DNA of 56,144 nucleotides. Source: Dehalococcoidales bacterium. GTDB taxonomy: Bacteria > Chloroflexota > Dehalococcoidia > Dehalococcoidales > UBA2162. The notes below the pieces were generated by a model. That model was not told the DNA's origin. It ran no database searches and saw only the letters and a program-made list of their open reading frames with translations. The stretch lies in the NCBI GenBank assembly GCA_030690265.1, contig JAUYHA010000103.1, positions 1-56,144 on the forward strand, read 5' to 3'. Positions within the stretch are counted from its first letter, which is position 1; the number at the start of each line of letters is the position of its first letter. Made by a program: the position numbers and the translations under genes. Shown piece after piece: positions 17,651-25,322 of this stretch.

Positions 17651-18286
17651 TCAAACGAATCCTTCCTGCTTAGCCATTAGCGTTTCCAGCGATACCCTGC
17701 CGGCCGAAACAATCACCCCAAGGGCATCCTCTACCGGGATACTGGTGCGGACAATCTCCTCTTCCCTCACTATTTCGAGGAAGCCTGAAGTTGGATTAGG
17801 AGATGTCGGTATGAAAACAGTAAAAAGCCGCTCGCCTGACTTGGTATAAAACTGGTTGGTTATAAAGCCCAGACACTGCATCCCTTTCCTGGGAAATTCA
17901 ATGAACACTACCTGCATGAAACCGGTTCCATAAGGAGCTGTGAAACTGACCAGGATTTGCTTTATACCCCGGTAAAGTTGCTTGACAAGCGGCAGCTTGT
18001 CAAGCAACCCCTCCCCAAGAGTGATAAACTTCTTGCCGATAACATTGCTGGCGATAATTCCAGCCAGAAGAATTAGCAGTATAGCGATGCCGAAACCTAC
18101 GCCCGGAACCGGCTGGTTCCAGACAACCCTGATTATCGGCTGCAAAATGCTGTCTATGCTGTTAAAAATCCAGGTCAGTATCCATATCGTAGCACTTAGC
18201 GGCACAACAACGATGATGCCAACGAGGAATTTATTCCTCAGCTGCCTGCCCAACCAGCCTAAGGCTAATCTATATCTGGTAGTCAT
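17651..18286 (-). CDS. DUF502 family membrane protein
   Basis: A 211-residue protein with two membrane helices (about 19-42 and 64-86) and the family segments LLDKLPLVKQLYRGIKQI, VVFIEFPRKGMQCLGF and FIPTSPNPTSGFLEIV. Biochemical role is unknown; plant relatives are linked to Golgi or vacuolar membranes. It lies 78 bases upstream of leuS on the same strand. Confidence 0.88.
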   Translation of the reverse strand: MTTRYRLALGWLGRQLRNKFLVGIIVVVPLSATIWILTWIFNSIDSILQPIIRVVWNQPVPGVGFGIAILLILLAGIIASNVIGKKFITLGEGLLDKLPLVKQLYRGIKQILVSFTAPYGTGFMQVVFIEFPRKGMQCLGFITNQFYTKSGERLFTVFIPTSPNPTSGFLEIVREEEIVRTSIPVEDALGVIVSAGRVSLETLMAKQEGFV

Positions 18287-18319
18287 CCCGCTTAACCTCC
18301 TTATTTAACATCAATTCTC

Positions 18320-18588
18320 TTTTTGTCCTTGCGAGTCCTTCCGCCGAAGGACGTGGTAATCTATATGAATAATCTGTAGAGATTCCCGGTTTGTCTTCAC
18401 TTTCCGATAACTAGTATACTACAATAAAAACGCCTGTCTGGCTAATCTCAATGTCATTGCGGTGAGTCCTTTCCAGGAAGGACGACGAAGCAATCGTCCC
18501 TTGTGTCATTGCGAGGAGCGTTAGCGACGAAGCAATCTATATGAATAATCTATAGAGATTGCCAACGCCTTCTGCGAATGGCTCACAA
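18320..18588. repeat. Cluster of palindromic repeats (GTCATTGCGAGGAG family)
   Basis: The space before rnpB holds no gene. It contains GCGAGTCCTTCC...GAAGGAC pieces, then GTCATTGCGGTGAG and GTCATTGCGAGGAGC. A 27-base segment at 18358-18384 recurs at 18534-18560 with one mismatch; its reverse complement appears at about 20772-20792. Confidence 0.7.
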
Positions 18589-18617
18589 TTGACTTCCAAC
18601 CTCTTATACTCTACTAT
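18589..18617 (+). promoter_or_regulatory. Promoter of rnpB
   Basis: TTGACT at 18589-18594, a 17-base spacer and TACTAT at 18612-18617. The expected start, about 18625-18627, falls at the 5' end of the RNase P RNA defined by its P1 helix. Confidence 0.55.
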
Positions 18618-18626
18618 TATGTTAGT

Positions 18627-19019
18627 GGGTTAAGTAAACCGGGTGACCGCCCGCTTCATCCGCCTGCCAGTTCCGGCGGGCAGTGGTGGGAGGAAAGTCC
18701 GAGCTCCACCGGACGGGATGCTGGGTAATACCCAGGAGGGGTGACCCTACGGAAAGTGCCACAGAAACATACCGCCAGCGGTTCTTCCAGAGGAAGGATG
18801 CGGGTAAGGGTGAAATGGTGAGGTAAGAGCTCACCAGCGGCCGGGTGACCGGTCGGCTGTGCAAACCCCATCTGGAGCAAGACCGAATAGGGGGAGAAAG
18901 GGTGTCCGGCCTGTCCCCGGGTTGGTCGCTTGACCCCGCCGGTAACGGCGGGGCTAGATAGATGGTCACCGTCCTTCTTCGGAAGGATACAGAACTCGGC
19001 TTACAGGTTTACTTAACCC
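18627..19019 (+). ncRNA. rnpB: RNase P RNA, bacterial class A
   Basis: The catalytic RNA that trims the 5' ends of tRNA precursors. The ends are set by the perfect 14-bp P1 helix: GGGTTAAGTAAACC (18627-18640) with GGTTTACTTAACCC (19006-19019). Conserved parts are in order: GAGGAAAGTCCGAGCTCC, ACAGAAACATACCG, GGTAAGGGTGAAATGGTG AGGTAAGAGCTCACC, TGCAAACCCC, and the 3' block AGATAGATGGTCACC ... ACAGAACTCGGCTTA. P1 followed by a run of seven T (19021-19027) should also act as terminator. About 393 nt, normal for type A. Confidence 0.97.
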
Positions 19020-19045
19020 GTTTTTTTGTTTTGAGGAGGAGGCTT

Positions 19046-19507
19046 ATGTGTCAGCTCTGCGGTTGTCAGCAGTTCATTAAAGACGGTCAGAAGGCAGTGA
19101 TAAAGCGGGTAACGGAGATTGTGACAGAATTACAGCTAACCCCGGCCAATGTTGATGACTACGAATGTACGGAGACCATTTCCGGATTCTTTGCTCCTTT
19201 TGGAAGTAAAGAAGATGAAATTTATAAGGCAGCTTCCTGGATTTCCGGTTTACACGAAGGCAGGCGGAAGGAGCAGTACCAGAGTCATTTAGCTGCTTTC
19301 AGGGATATCTTTAGCCGTCTGCCAGTCCGGGGAGACCCGAAACATATCGCCACCAGCTTTCATCAAATTGAGCAACTTGCCCGGGAGCTGGATGAAGAAG
19401 CCCTGGCTTCCCTGAAGTCTGAGCTTCGAGAAGCCATAGAGGCGGTAAACCGGGTACACGATGATAACACCCGGACAGCGAGATTGAGAGAACGCTACAA
19501 CCTCTAA
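19046..19507 (+). CDS. Unknown protein with N-terminal CxxCxC motif
   Basis: A 153-residue protein, family not recognised. It starts MCQLCGCQQF, a Cys pattern like the metal-binding N-terminus of the nickel chaperone HypB, but no GTPase domain follows. The rest is mostly helical and charged, with several His and Cys (YECTETISGFF, GLHEGRRKEQ, ATSFHQIEQLA). ATG 19046 has GAGGAGGAGG at 19033-19042, and any longer frame would run through rnpB. It lies just after rnpB and 40 bases before the protease gene. Metal or cluster binding by the first six residues is an inference. Confidence 0.7.
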   Translation: MCQLCGCQQFIKDGQKAVIKRVTEIVTELQLTPANVDDYECTETISGFFAPFGSKEDEIYKAASWISGLHEGRRKEQYQSHLAAFRDIFSRLPVRGDPKHIATSFHQIEQLARELDEEALASLKSELREAIEAVNRVHDDNTRTARLRERYNL

Positions 19508-19547
19508 ACAGCTGCGAGTTATGAGCGAGTAAGTGAGGATAAGTCTG

Positions 19548-20696
19548 ATGATGAAAAGATTAAAAATCGCCCTTATTACTCTGTTATTGCCAGCCAGCCT
19601 GGCTTTGTCTTTCGGGGCTGGCTGCGCCGTCAGCAGTATAAATCCATCAAGCACTGACCCGGGTCTGGAGGTGGTGGAAGAAGCCTGGCAAATTATTTTT
19701 GAGGAGTATGTTGAAAAAGACCGCCTTGATGCCGGTGCCCTGAGCCAGGCAGCCATCAAAGGAATGATAGAGGAGCTGGATGACCCCTACACTTCCTACC
19801 TTGACCCCCAGACTTACCATCTGAGCAGAGAGAATCTGACCGGAAAGTTTGAGGGTATCGGGGCTTATGTCGGTATCGAGGATGAGAAGCTGACCATTAT
19901 TAACCCTATGCCCGGTTTGCCGGCCGCTGAGGCGGGTATCAGGGCTGGCGATGTAATCCTGGAAATCGATGGCCTGCCTACTTTGGAGATGAGCCTGGAA
20001 GTAGCGATACTTCATATCCGGGGGCCCAGGGGAACCCCGGTCAGACTGCTTGCCCTTCATCAGGGTGAGACCGAACCTGAAGAGATTGAGATAATCAGGG
20101 CTGAAATTGAGATATCGAGCGTCTATTTTGAGATGAGGGATGACATCGCGTATATTAACATTGTCCATTTCACCGGACGGACCAATGAAGAGCTTTCTCC
20201 GGTATTAGAGGATATGACTCGTCAGGAGGCTACCGCCATTATTCTCGACCTGCGGCGTAATCCGGGCGGATTGCTGGATGAAGTGGTCGATGTTGCCAGC
20301 CATTTTGTGAAGGAAGGTGTGGTTGTCCAGGTGGTGGATAATCAGGGAAAGCAAACTTCTTCACCAGTTACGTCTCAGGATATAACTACTGACCTGCCAA
20401 TGGTTGTTTTGACGGATAATTTCTCTGCCAGCGGTAGCGAGGTACTGGCCGGTGCTTTACAGGACTACGGCCGTGCTACTATTGCCGGTACGACCACTTT
20501 TGGCAAAGGTAGTGTCAACACTCTGCGTCAACTTAAGGATGGTTCCGCTTTATATATCACCACGGCACGCTGGCTTACCCCGAAGGGGCGCCCTATTGAA
20601 GGTAAGGGGATAGTTCCGGACTACGAACTTGAGCTTGAGGGTGAGGAGGCTATCCAGTGGGCGATAAACTATCTGAAAGGCGTTGGAGGGGGATGA
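19548..20696 (+). CDS. S41 family C-terminal processing protease, lipoprotein
   Basis: A 382-residue CtpA/Prc-like serine protease. The N-terminus is a lipoprotein signal with lipobox SFGAGC, so it is tethered outside the membrane. A helical cap with DDPYTSYLDPQ is followed by a PDZ domain (GIGAYVGIEDEKL ... GLPAAEAGIRAGDVILEIDG), and the S41 core with LDLRRNPGGLLDE, the serine region NFSASGSEV and the lysine region TTFGKGSVNT, forming the Ser-Lys dyad. ATG 19548 is preceded by GAGGA at 19535-19539. Likely roles are processing or quality control of exported proteins. Confidence 0.94.
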   Translation: MMKRLKIALITLLLPASLALSFGAGCAVSSINPSSTDPGLEVVEEAWQIIFEEYVEKDRLDAGALSQAAIKGMIEELDDPYTSYLDPQTYHLSRENLTGKFEGIGAYVGIEDEKLTIINPMPGLPAAEAGIRAGDVILEIDGLPTLEMSLEVAILHIRGPRGTPVRLLALHQGETEPEEIEIIRAEIEISSVYFEMRDDIAYINIVHFTGRTNEELSPVLEDMTRQEATAIILDLRRNPGGLLDEVVDVASHFVKEGVVVQVVDNQGKQTSSPVTSQDITTDLPMVVLTDNFSASGSEVLAGALQDYGRATIAGTTTFGKGSVNTLRQLKDGSALYITTARWLTPKGRPIEGKGIVPDYELELEGEEAIQWAINYLKGVGGG

Positions 20697-20733
20697 ACTG
20701 AGTCAGGTAATCTCACAACTGGCAAGTTTCCTT

Positions 20734-20970
20734 TGTCATTGCGAGGAGTCCTTCTTTGGAAGGACGGGGCGATCTCTATAGATTATTCGTATGTCGAGGC
20801 TGTCTGAAAACGCCAAGGTTGTCATTCTGAGCACATTCGCTACGCTCAGTGTAAACTTCGCGAAGAGTCTCGAAACCAGGGTTAGTTTAACTCATAAACC
20901 TCCCCCAGATTCTTCAGTCGCTACGCTTCTTCAGAATGACACTTACGGACAGCCACTCCTCGCAATGACA
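20734..20970. repeat. Three nested inverted repeats
   Basis: Outer arms TGTCATTGCGAGGAG (20734-20748) and CTCCTCGCAATGACA (20956-20970); middle arms GGCTGTC (20798-20804) and GACAGCC (20948-20954); inner arms GTCATTCTGA (20821-20830) and TCAGAATGAC (20931-20940). It reads as one repeat element inserted into another. It fills the gap between the protease gene and the XRE promoter. Confidence 0.75.
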
Positions 20971-21002
20971 TATTGTTGCTAAATGACCTCTTATGGCAAG
21001 GG

Positions 21003-21031
21003 TTGACACTTTACACTAAATCGTGTAGATT
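21003..21031 (+). promoter_or_regulatory. Promoter with operator O1 of the XRE regulator
   Basis: TTGACA at 21003-21008, a 17-base spacer and TAGATT at 21026-21031. The spacer holds the palindrome TACAC-TAAATC-GTGTA (21012-21027), which runs into the -10. The predicted start coincides with the ATG at 21038, so the message should be leaderless, and a protein bound at O1 would block RNA polymerase. Confidence 0.75.
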
Positions 21032-21037
21032 TTGCTT

Positions 21038-21283
21038 ATGGCTGACCGGTATAAAGCGGGGCGGAGGGAGTGGCACGGTGACCAGATTAGAGCTTTGAGG
21101 CATCATCTGGGTTTAACCCAGCAGGAGCTGGCCGCTAGGCTGGGCACGCGCCAGCAAACGATAAGCGAATGGGAGAAGGGAATGTACCGGCCTCGCGGCG
21201 CTTCATCCACCCTCCTTTCTATCGTTGCCGAGCAGGCTGACTTTAAATATGAGGCCGCTCCGCAGAATTCTAAAACCTCTTGA
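21038..21283 (+). CDS. XRE-family helix-turn-helix regulator
   Basis: An 81-residue DNA-binding protein made almost wholly of one helix-turn-helix: QIRALRHHLGLTQQELAARLG, TRQQTISEWEKG and a C-terminal helix after YRPRGAS. No ligand or oligomerisation domain. ATG 21038 lies at the predicted transcript start, with no ribosome site. The gene is flanked by three copies of one palindrome, so autoregulation is likely (inference). Its stop codon overlaps the -35 of the next promoter. An antitoxin-like role was considered, but no toxin gene is next to it. Confidence 0.88.
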   Translation: MADRYKAGRREWHGDQIRALRHHLGLTQQELAARLGTRQQTISEWEKGMYRPRGASSTLLSIVAEQADFKYEAAPQNSKTS

Positions 21284-21308
21284 CAAAATACACGGAAGCG
21301 TGTAAAAT
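21280..21308 (+). promoter_or_regulatory. Second promoter with operator O2
   Basis: TTGACA at 21280-21285, a 17-base spacer and TAAAAT at 21303-21308. The palindrome TACAC-GGAAGC-GTGTA (21289-21304) begins three bases after the -35, exactly as at O1. The -35 overlaps the stop codon of the regulator gene. Confidence 0.75.
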
Positions 21309-21321
21309 ATGGCCAAGAACT

Positions 21322-21345
21322 AAAGCGGTTAAAGTCCGCTTTTTT
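21322..21345 (+). terminator. Terminator-like hairpin just after the second promoter
   Basis: AAAGCGG (21322-21328) pairs with CCGCTTT (21336-21342), 7-base loop, followed by T through 21345. It starts within about ten bases of the predicted start from promoter 2, so most transcripts would stop after some 30 nt unless read through. Confidence 0.6.
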
Positions 21346-21357
21346 CGGGCTTACTGC

Positions 21358-21373
21358 TACACGGTATCGTGTA
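21358..21373. promoter_or_regulatory. Operator O3, third copy of the XRE palindrome
   Basis: TACAC-GGTATC-GTGTA at 21358-21373. No clear -35/-10 pair around it. It lies about 200 bases before the DUF2851 gene. Confidence 0.65.
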
Positions 21374-21429
21374 ACAAAATACTAAATCCAGATCTTGTCC
21401 TGAACTTGATTCAGGAATCTAAACTTTAA

Positions 21430-21556
21430 ACAAATTCCAAATAACAAAGCTCAAATGCCAAAGTTCAAATGCCAAATAGTGAAGAGGTAAATTTTTTGAA
21501 ATTTGGATTTTGATATTTGAGTTTGTTTAGGATTTTGGGCTTAGAGTTTGGAATTG
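21430..21556. repeat. AT-rich repeat with 14-bp tandem and inverted halves
   Basis: CAAAGCTCAAATGC (21445-21458) and CAAAGTTCAAATGC (21459-21472) are tandem. The right half (TTTGGATTTTGATATTTGAG) is a loose inverse of the left. The word ATAACAAAGCTCAAATG is also found inverted near 46525-46541, so it is a dispersed element. Confidence 0.6.
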
Positions 21557-21571
21557 CAAAGGGGGGATATT

Positions 21572-22909
21572 TTGCCAGATAATCTTCCTGAAAGTCATCT
21601 GGTAAAGGTCTGGCAGCGCCAGTGGCTGGACAGCACCGGGCTGGTTACCGAACGAGGTGAGCCGATAAGGGTAATATATCCGGGCCGGCTTAACGATGAA
21701 CCGGGGGCTGACTTTCGGGATGCGGTTATTGCTACCCGCAAGGGCTTGAGAAAGGGAGACGTAGAAATACATGTCAGGTCCAGCGGCTGGCGGGAGCACC
21801 AGCACCACCGGCACCCGGTCTATAACCGGGTAATACTCCATGTGGTGATGTGGAACAATAATAAGGCTGCTACCCGGCTTCAGAATGGCAGGGAGGTACC
21901 TACTCTTGCCCTTAACAGATATCTAAAAATTCCTTTCAGCCACCGGCTAAACCCGGCTTCTCCAGCTTTTCAATGTATGCCCTGTCTTAAAGTAGCGCCA
22001 GTGCCGAGTAATGAGACTGTAGCCGGATTCCTGGACAGGGCCGGGGAAGAGCGATTTTTAGCCAAGGCAGCCGGGTTTAAAAAGGATTTGGTGCAAACGG
22101 AGGTGGGTCAATCTCTTTACCAGGGGATAATGGGTGCCTTGGGTTACTCCAAAAATAAGCTGCCTATGCTGGAATTAGCGCGCCGCCTGCCGCTTCAAGT
22201 GCTGGAGTCGGTGACTCAGGGCAGGATGTCGGACGAGGAACGCCTTCTGCGGTGTCAGGCCTGGCTCCTGGGTATGGCAGGCCTGCCCTTTCCACCGTTT
22301 CGGGACGGGTACCGGGCAATACCAAATGACCGATGGCTGGTCAGGCTGTCCGGGCAATGGGCTTTTCCCCGCCATCCCAGAGTGATGTCTGCCCGTGTCT
22401 GGAACCTGTTCAAGGTCAGGCCAAATAATTCTCCGCCTCAACGGCTGGTGGCGATGAGTTATCTCCTGCTCCGTTACCGGGAAAAGGGGTTGCTTGAAGG
22501 GCTGGTTAATCTGGTAAGGGAAGCGCCGGTGAGCCGTGGCTACCACGAATTAGAAAAAGGGTTAATGGTTGCCGCTGATGGGTCTAAAACGGGGGCCCTT
22601 CTCGGCAGGGGAAGGGCGGCTGACATTATAGTTAATGTCCTTCTGCCCTTCACCTTTGCCTGGAGCCGGTTTGCTTCGCGGTCAGGGTTGGGGGATAAAG
22701 CCATTGACCTTTACTACCATTACCCCAGGCTGGCGGCGAACTCGGTGGAAAAGCATATGGTGGAGCAGTTCGGGTTAGACCGTAATCTGGTTAGCTCAGC
22801 CCGGCGCCAGCAGGGGCTCATCCACATCTACAATAGTCTCTGTACCCAGGGCAGGTGCAATGAATGCTTATTAACCCAGCTTCAGGCCCGGCAGGACATC
22901 CAGGTCTAA
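21572..22909 (+). CDS. DUF2851 family protein
   Basis: A 445-residue cytoplasmic protein matching the DUF2851 family by its opening [15 protein letters not shown], the segment [16 protein letters not shown], and [34 protein letters not shown], plus the C-terminal Cys cluster ([19 protein letters not shown]). The family is found in Chloroflexota, Bacteroidetes and cyanobacteria; the DVEIH core suggests a nuclease-like fold but activity is not established. A TTG at 21572 with AAGGGGGG five bases before is the best start. Its last 39 bases overlap convergent tsaD. Confidence 0.85.
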   Translation: MPDNLPESHLVKVWQRQWLDSTGLVTERGEPIRVIYPGRLNDEPGADFRDAVIATRKGLRKGDVEIHVRSSGWREHQHHRHPVYNRVILHVVMWNNNKAATRLQNGREVPTLALNRYLKIPFSHRLNPASPAFQCMPCLKVAPVPSNETVAGFLDRAGEERFLAKAAGFKKDLVQTEVGQSLYQGIMGALGYSKNKLPMLELARRLPLQVLESVTQGRMSDEERLLRCQAWLLGMAGLPFPPFRDGYRAIPNDRWLVRLSGQWAFPRHPRVMSARVWNLFKVRPNNSPPQRLVAMSYLLLRYREKGLLEGLVNLVREAPVSRGYHELEKGLMVAADGSKTGALLGRGRAADIIVNVLLPFTFAWSRFASRSGLGDKAIDLYYHYPRLAANSVEKHMVEQFGLDRNLVSSARRQQGLIHIYNSLCTQGRCNECLLTQLQARQDIQV

Positions 22910-23863
22910 GCCGTCTATCTTGCCCGCCTGGAAGCGGAAGTAGCCGCAGGCGGCAATCATGGCGGCGTTATCAGTGCATAGTTTCAGGGGAGGAATGAGA
23001 ACAGGGAGGGGTGAGCCGTCTATCAGCTTCTGGCGGAGGCGTCCGTTGGCGGCAACTCCGCCAGCCAGCAAAACCTGTTTTACCCGGTGCTCTCTGGCTG
23101 CAGCCACCGTTTTAGCTACCAGAACATCAACCACTGCCTCCTGAAAGCTGGCGGCGGCATCAGCCTGGTTTGATACCTTGCCTGCCTCCACCAGTCGCAG
23201 CAGGGCGGTCTTGATGCCGCTGAAGCTGAAATCGTTAGTCCCCTTCAGCCAGGCCTGAGGTAGCTGGATAGAGACAGTCCCTGATTCAGCGGCTCGCTCA
23301 ATGGCGGGACCACCGGGATAGCCTAAGTCCAGTATCCGGGCGGCTTTATCAAAGGCTTCGCCGGCGGCGTCATCTCGTGTTCGCCCCAACAAAGTATAGT
23401 CTCCGTGTCCTTTCATCAGCACCAGGTCACTGTGCCCCCCGGAGACAATAAGGCATACCAGGGGGAAGAGCGGTGTCGTCGAATCAGGGCTAGGCTCAAT
23501 CAGCCAGTTAGCGTAGATATGACCCTCAAGGTGATTGACCCCGATAAGAGGTAAAGTATGGGCTAGAGCTATCGCTTTGGCGACATTCACTCCAACCAGC
23601 AGTGAGCCGGCCAGGCCGGGACCAATGGTGACGGCAATGCCGCTTAAGTCGCTCCAGGTAACCTTAGCCTCAGCCATTGCCTGCTCCAGGATGGGGATGA
23701 TAGCCAGCAGGTGCTGACGGGAGGCTACTTCAGGGACGATGCCGCCGTAGCGGGCATGGATTTCCACCTGCGAGGCAAGCGGATTGGATAGAATGCTGAC
23801 CCCGTCTTCCACCACTGCCGCCGCCGTCTCATCACAGGAGGTCTCAATGCCCAGAATCTTCAT
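22871..23863 (-). CDS. tsaD: tRNA N6-adenosine threonylcarbamoyltransferase TsaD
   Basis: A 330-residue ASKHA-fold enzyme that transfers threonylcarbamoyl to A37 of ANN-decoding tRNAs. It starts [18 protein letters not shown], has [12 protein letters not shown], the metal-binding HLEGH (His111, His115), [10 protein letters not shown], and the C-terminal [13 protein letters not shown] and [10 protein letters not shown]. Length is standard. TsaB, TsaC and TsaE are not in the window. The 3' end overlaps the convergent DUF2851 gene by 39 bases. Confidence 0.97.
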   Translation of the reverse strand: MKILGIETSCDETAAAVVEDGVSILSNPLASQVEIHARYGGIVPEVASRQHLLAIIPILEQAMAEAKVTWSDLSGIAVTIGPGLAGSLLVGVNVAKAIALAHTLPLIGVNHLEGHIYANWLIEPSPDSTTPLFPLVCLIVSGGHSDLVLMKGHGDYTLLGRTRDDAAGEAFDKAARILDLGYPGGPAIERAAESGTVSIQLPQAWLKGTNDFSFSGIKTALLRLVEAGKVSNQADAAASFQEAVVDVLVAKTVAAAREHRVKQVLLAGGVAANGRLRQKLIDGSPLPVLIPPLKLCTDNAAMIAACGYFRFQAGKIDGLDLDVLPGLKLG

Positions 23864-23916
23864 AATCTGGATTATAGCACAGCTAAAAGGTAAGGTTATA
23901 GGCGGGGATGCCTCCT

Positions 23917-23945
23917 TTGACTTTTTTTTAGAATGCTGCTATTAT
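23917..23945 (+). promoter_or_regulatory. Promoter upstream of the CorC-type gene
   Basis: TTGACT at 23917-23922, a 17-base spacer and TATTAT at 23940-23945. The start would fall near 23952, giving a leader of about 60 bases to the proposed start codon. Confidence 0.55.
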
Positions 23946-24011
23946 AATATATGCCGTTTTGTTAGGAGCTAGTAAAAGCGCCTAGTTAAGGGCAGGGTAA
24001 GCTAGAGAGTT

Positions 24012-25322
24012 ATTGATACCTTATTTATAATACTTTTTTGGGTATGCTTGGGGCTGTCTGCTTTCTTCACCAGTTGTGAGATAGCTTTCATCGGCATGCA
24101 AAAGTTGCATCTCCAGCACCTGATAGAAAAAGGAGATGCCAACGCCAAGATAGTAGCCAGGGTCCTAGACCATCCCGAGATGTTCCTGGCCACAGTGCTT
24201 TTTGGGACAAACTTCTTTGAGACTGCGGTAGCTACCCTGGGTACTGTTCTCGCAGTGAGGTTTTGGGGAGAGAACCTGGGGGTGGCGCTGGCGACGATTA
24301 TTGTCACTGTCTTAACCCTGGTCCTGGCTGAGTATATCCCGAAAAGTCTGGCAAGCCGCTTTGGCGAGAAGATAGCCCTGGCTTACGCTCGTCCCATACA
24401 ATTTGTTTTTATTGTCTTTTATCCTTTTGTCTATCTCCTGAATCTGCTCGGCGTAGGGTTAACCAGGCTTTTCGGCGGCAGAGTGGAAATAAAGCCAATG
24501 ATTAGCCAGGATGAGTTCCGTTCCATAATATCGGTGGGGCACCGTGAAGGGACGGTGGAGAAGGAAATGGCTGAGATGCTTCACAATGTCTTTGATTTTG
24601 CCGAACGCCCCGTCCGTGAAGTGATGGTACCCCGTCCCGATGTTATCTTTGTAGAGCAGGGTTCGAAGCTGAATGCCTTTCGCAACCTTTATGCTGAGCA
24701 TCCTCTATCCCGCTTCCCGGTATATCAGGGAGATGAAGATAATGTGGTCGGTGCTCTTTCCGTAAAGGATGTCTTTATGGCTCAGGCTAAGGGCAATATT
24801 GACAGTGATGATACCATTGATGACCTTGTCCGTCCGGCCACCTTTTCTCCTGAAAACAAGCCTATCAGTGAACTTCTGGTCGAGCTGCGGAATCAAAACT
24901 GCCATCTGGCTATAGTGGTTGACGAATTCGGTGGCACCGCCGGGGTGGTTACCCTTAATCAGCTTGTTGAGGAAATTGTTGGACCGATAGGGGATGAGCT
25001 GATGGCTGCCGAGAAAGAGTACGAAATTATTGATAAGTATACCTTTCAGGTCGATGGAGGGATGCGCGTCGAAGATGTAAATAAAGAGATGGAGCTGGGA
25101 TTGCCCGAGGGCGAGGGCGAATATGAAACAGTGGCTGGCTTTATTCTTCACCTCTTGCGCCACATACCTGAGCCGGGCGAGAAACTGGAGTACGGAGATT
25201 TGAAATTCCTGGTAAGTAAAATGGAAGGGATGAAAATTCAGGAGGTTCTAATCACCAGGGAGGAGCCTGTAGAAGAATCTGCGGACGAGGTTGAAGAAAA
25301 AGATGCAACGTCTGCGGGTTAG
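24012..25322 (+). CDS. CNNM/CorC (HlyC) family transporter with CBS pair
   Basis: A membrane protein of about 436 residues: an N-terminal CNNM (DUF21) domain with four hydrophobic segments and the LSAFFTSCEIAFIGMQK motif, two CBS domains (VMVPRPDVIFVEQ ... and FSPENKPISELLVEL, with VVDEFGGTAGVVTL), and a CorC_HlyC domain (GGMRVEDVNKEMELGLPEG). The family is linked to magnesium or cobalt homeostasis. The first ATG-like start in frame, TTG 24048, would cut the first membrane helix; the frame is open to 24006, and the helix IDTLFIILFWVCLGLSAFF begins at ATT 24012. I therefore propose an ATT start; no ATG, GTG or TTG is available before it. Confidence 0.85.
   Translation: MDTLFIILFWVCLGLSAFFTSCEIAFIGMQKLHLQHLIEKGDANAKIVARVLDHPEMFLATVLFGTNFFETAVATLGTVLAVRFWGENLGVALATIIVTVLTLVLAEYIPKSLASRFGEKIALAYARPIQFVFIVFYPFVYLLNLLGVGLTRLFGGRVEIKPMISQDEFRSIISVGHREGTVEKEMAEMLHNVFDFAERPVREVMVPRPDVIFVEQGSKLNAFRNLYAEHPLSRFPVYQGDEDNVVGALSVKDVFMAQAKGNIDSDDTIDDLVRPATFSPENKPISELLVELRNQNCHLAIVVDEFGGTAGVVTLNQLVEEIVGPIGDELMAAEKEYEIIDKYTFQVDGGMRVEDVNKEMELGLPEGEGEYETVAGFILHLLRHIPEPGEKLEYGDLKFLVSKMEGMKIQEVLITREEPVEESADEVEEKDATSAG

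Noticed and set aside
18622-18969. 115-codon frame antisense to rnpB
   Set aside because: The locus is explained by RNase P RNA structure; the frame follows from its GC-rich helices.
18962-19045. N-terminal extension of the Cys-start protein into rnpB
   Set aside because: Those codons are the 3' part of rnpB; a strong ribosome site precedes ATG 19046.
21038-21283. Toxin-antitoxin pair
   Set aside because: The XRE protein resembles antitoxins in size, but no toxin-like frame lies on either side.
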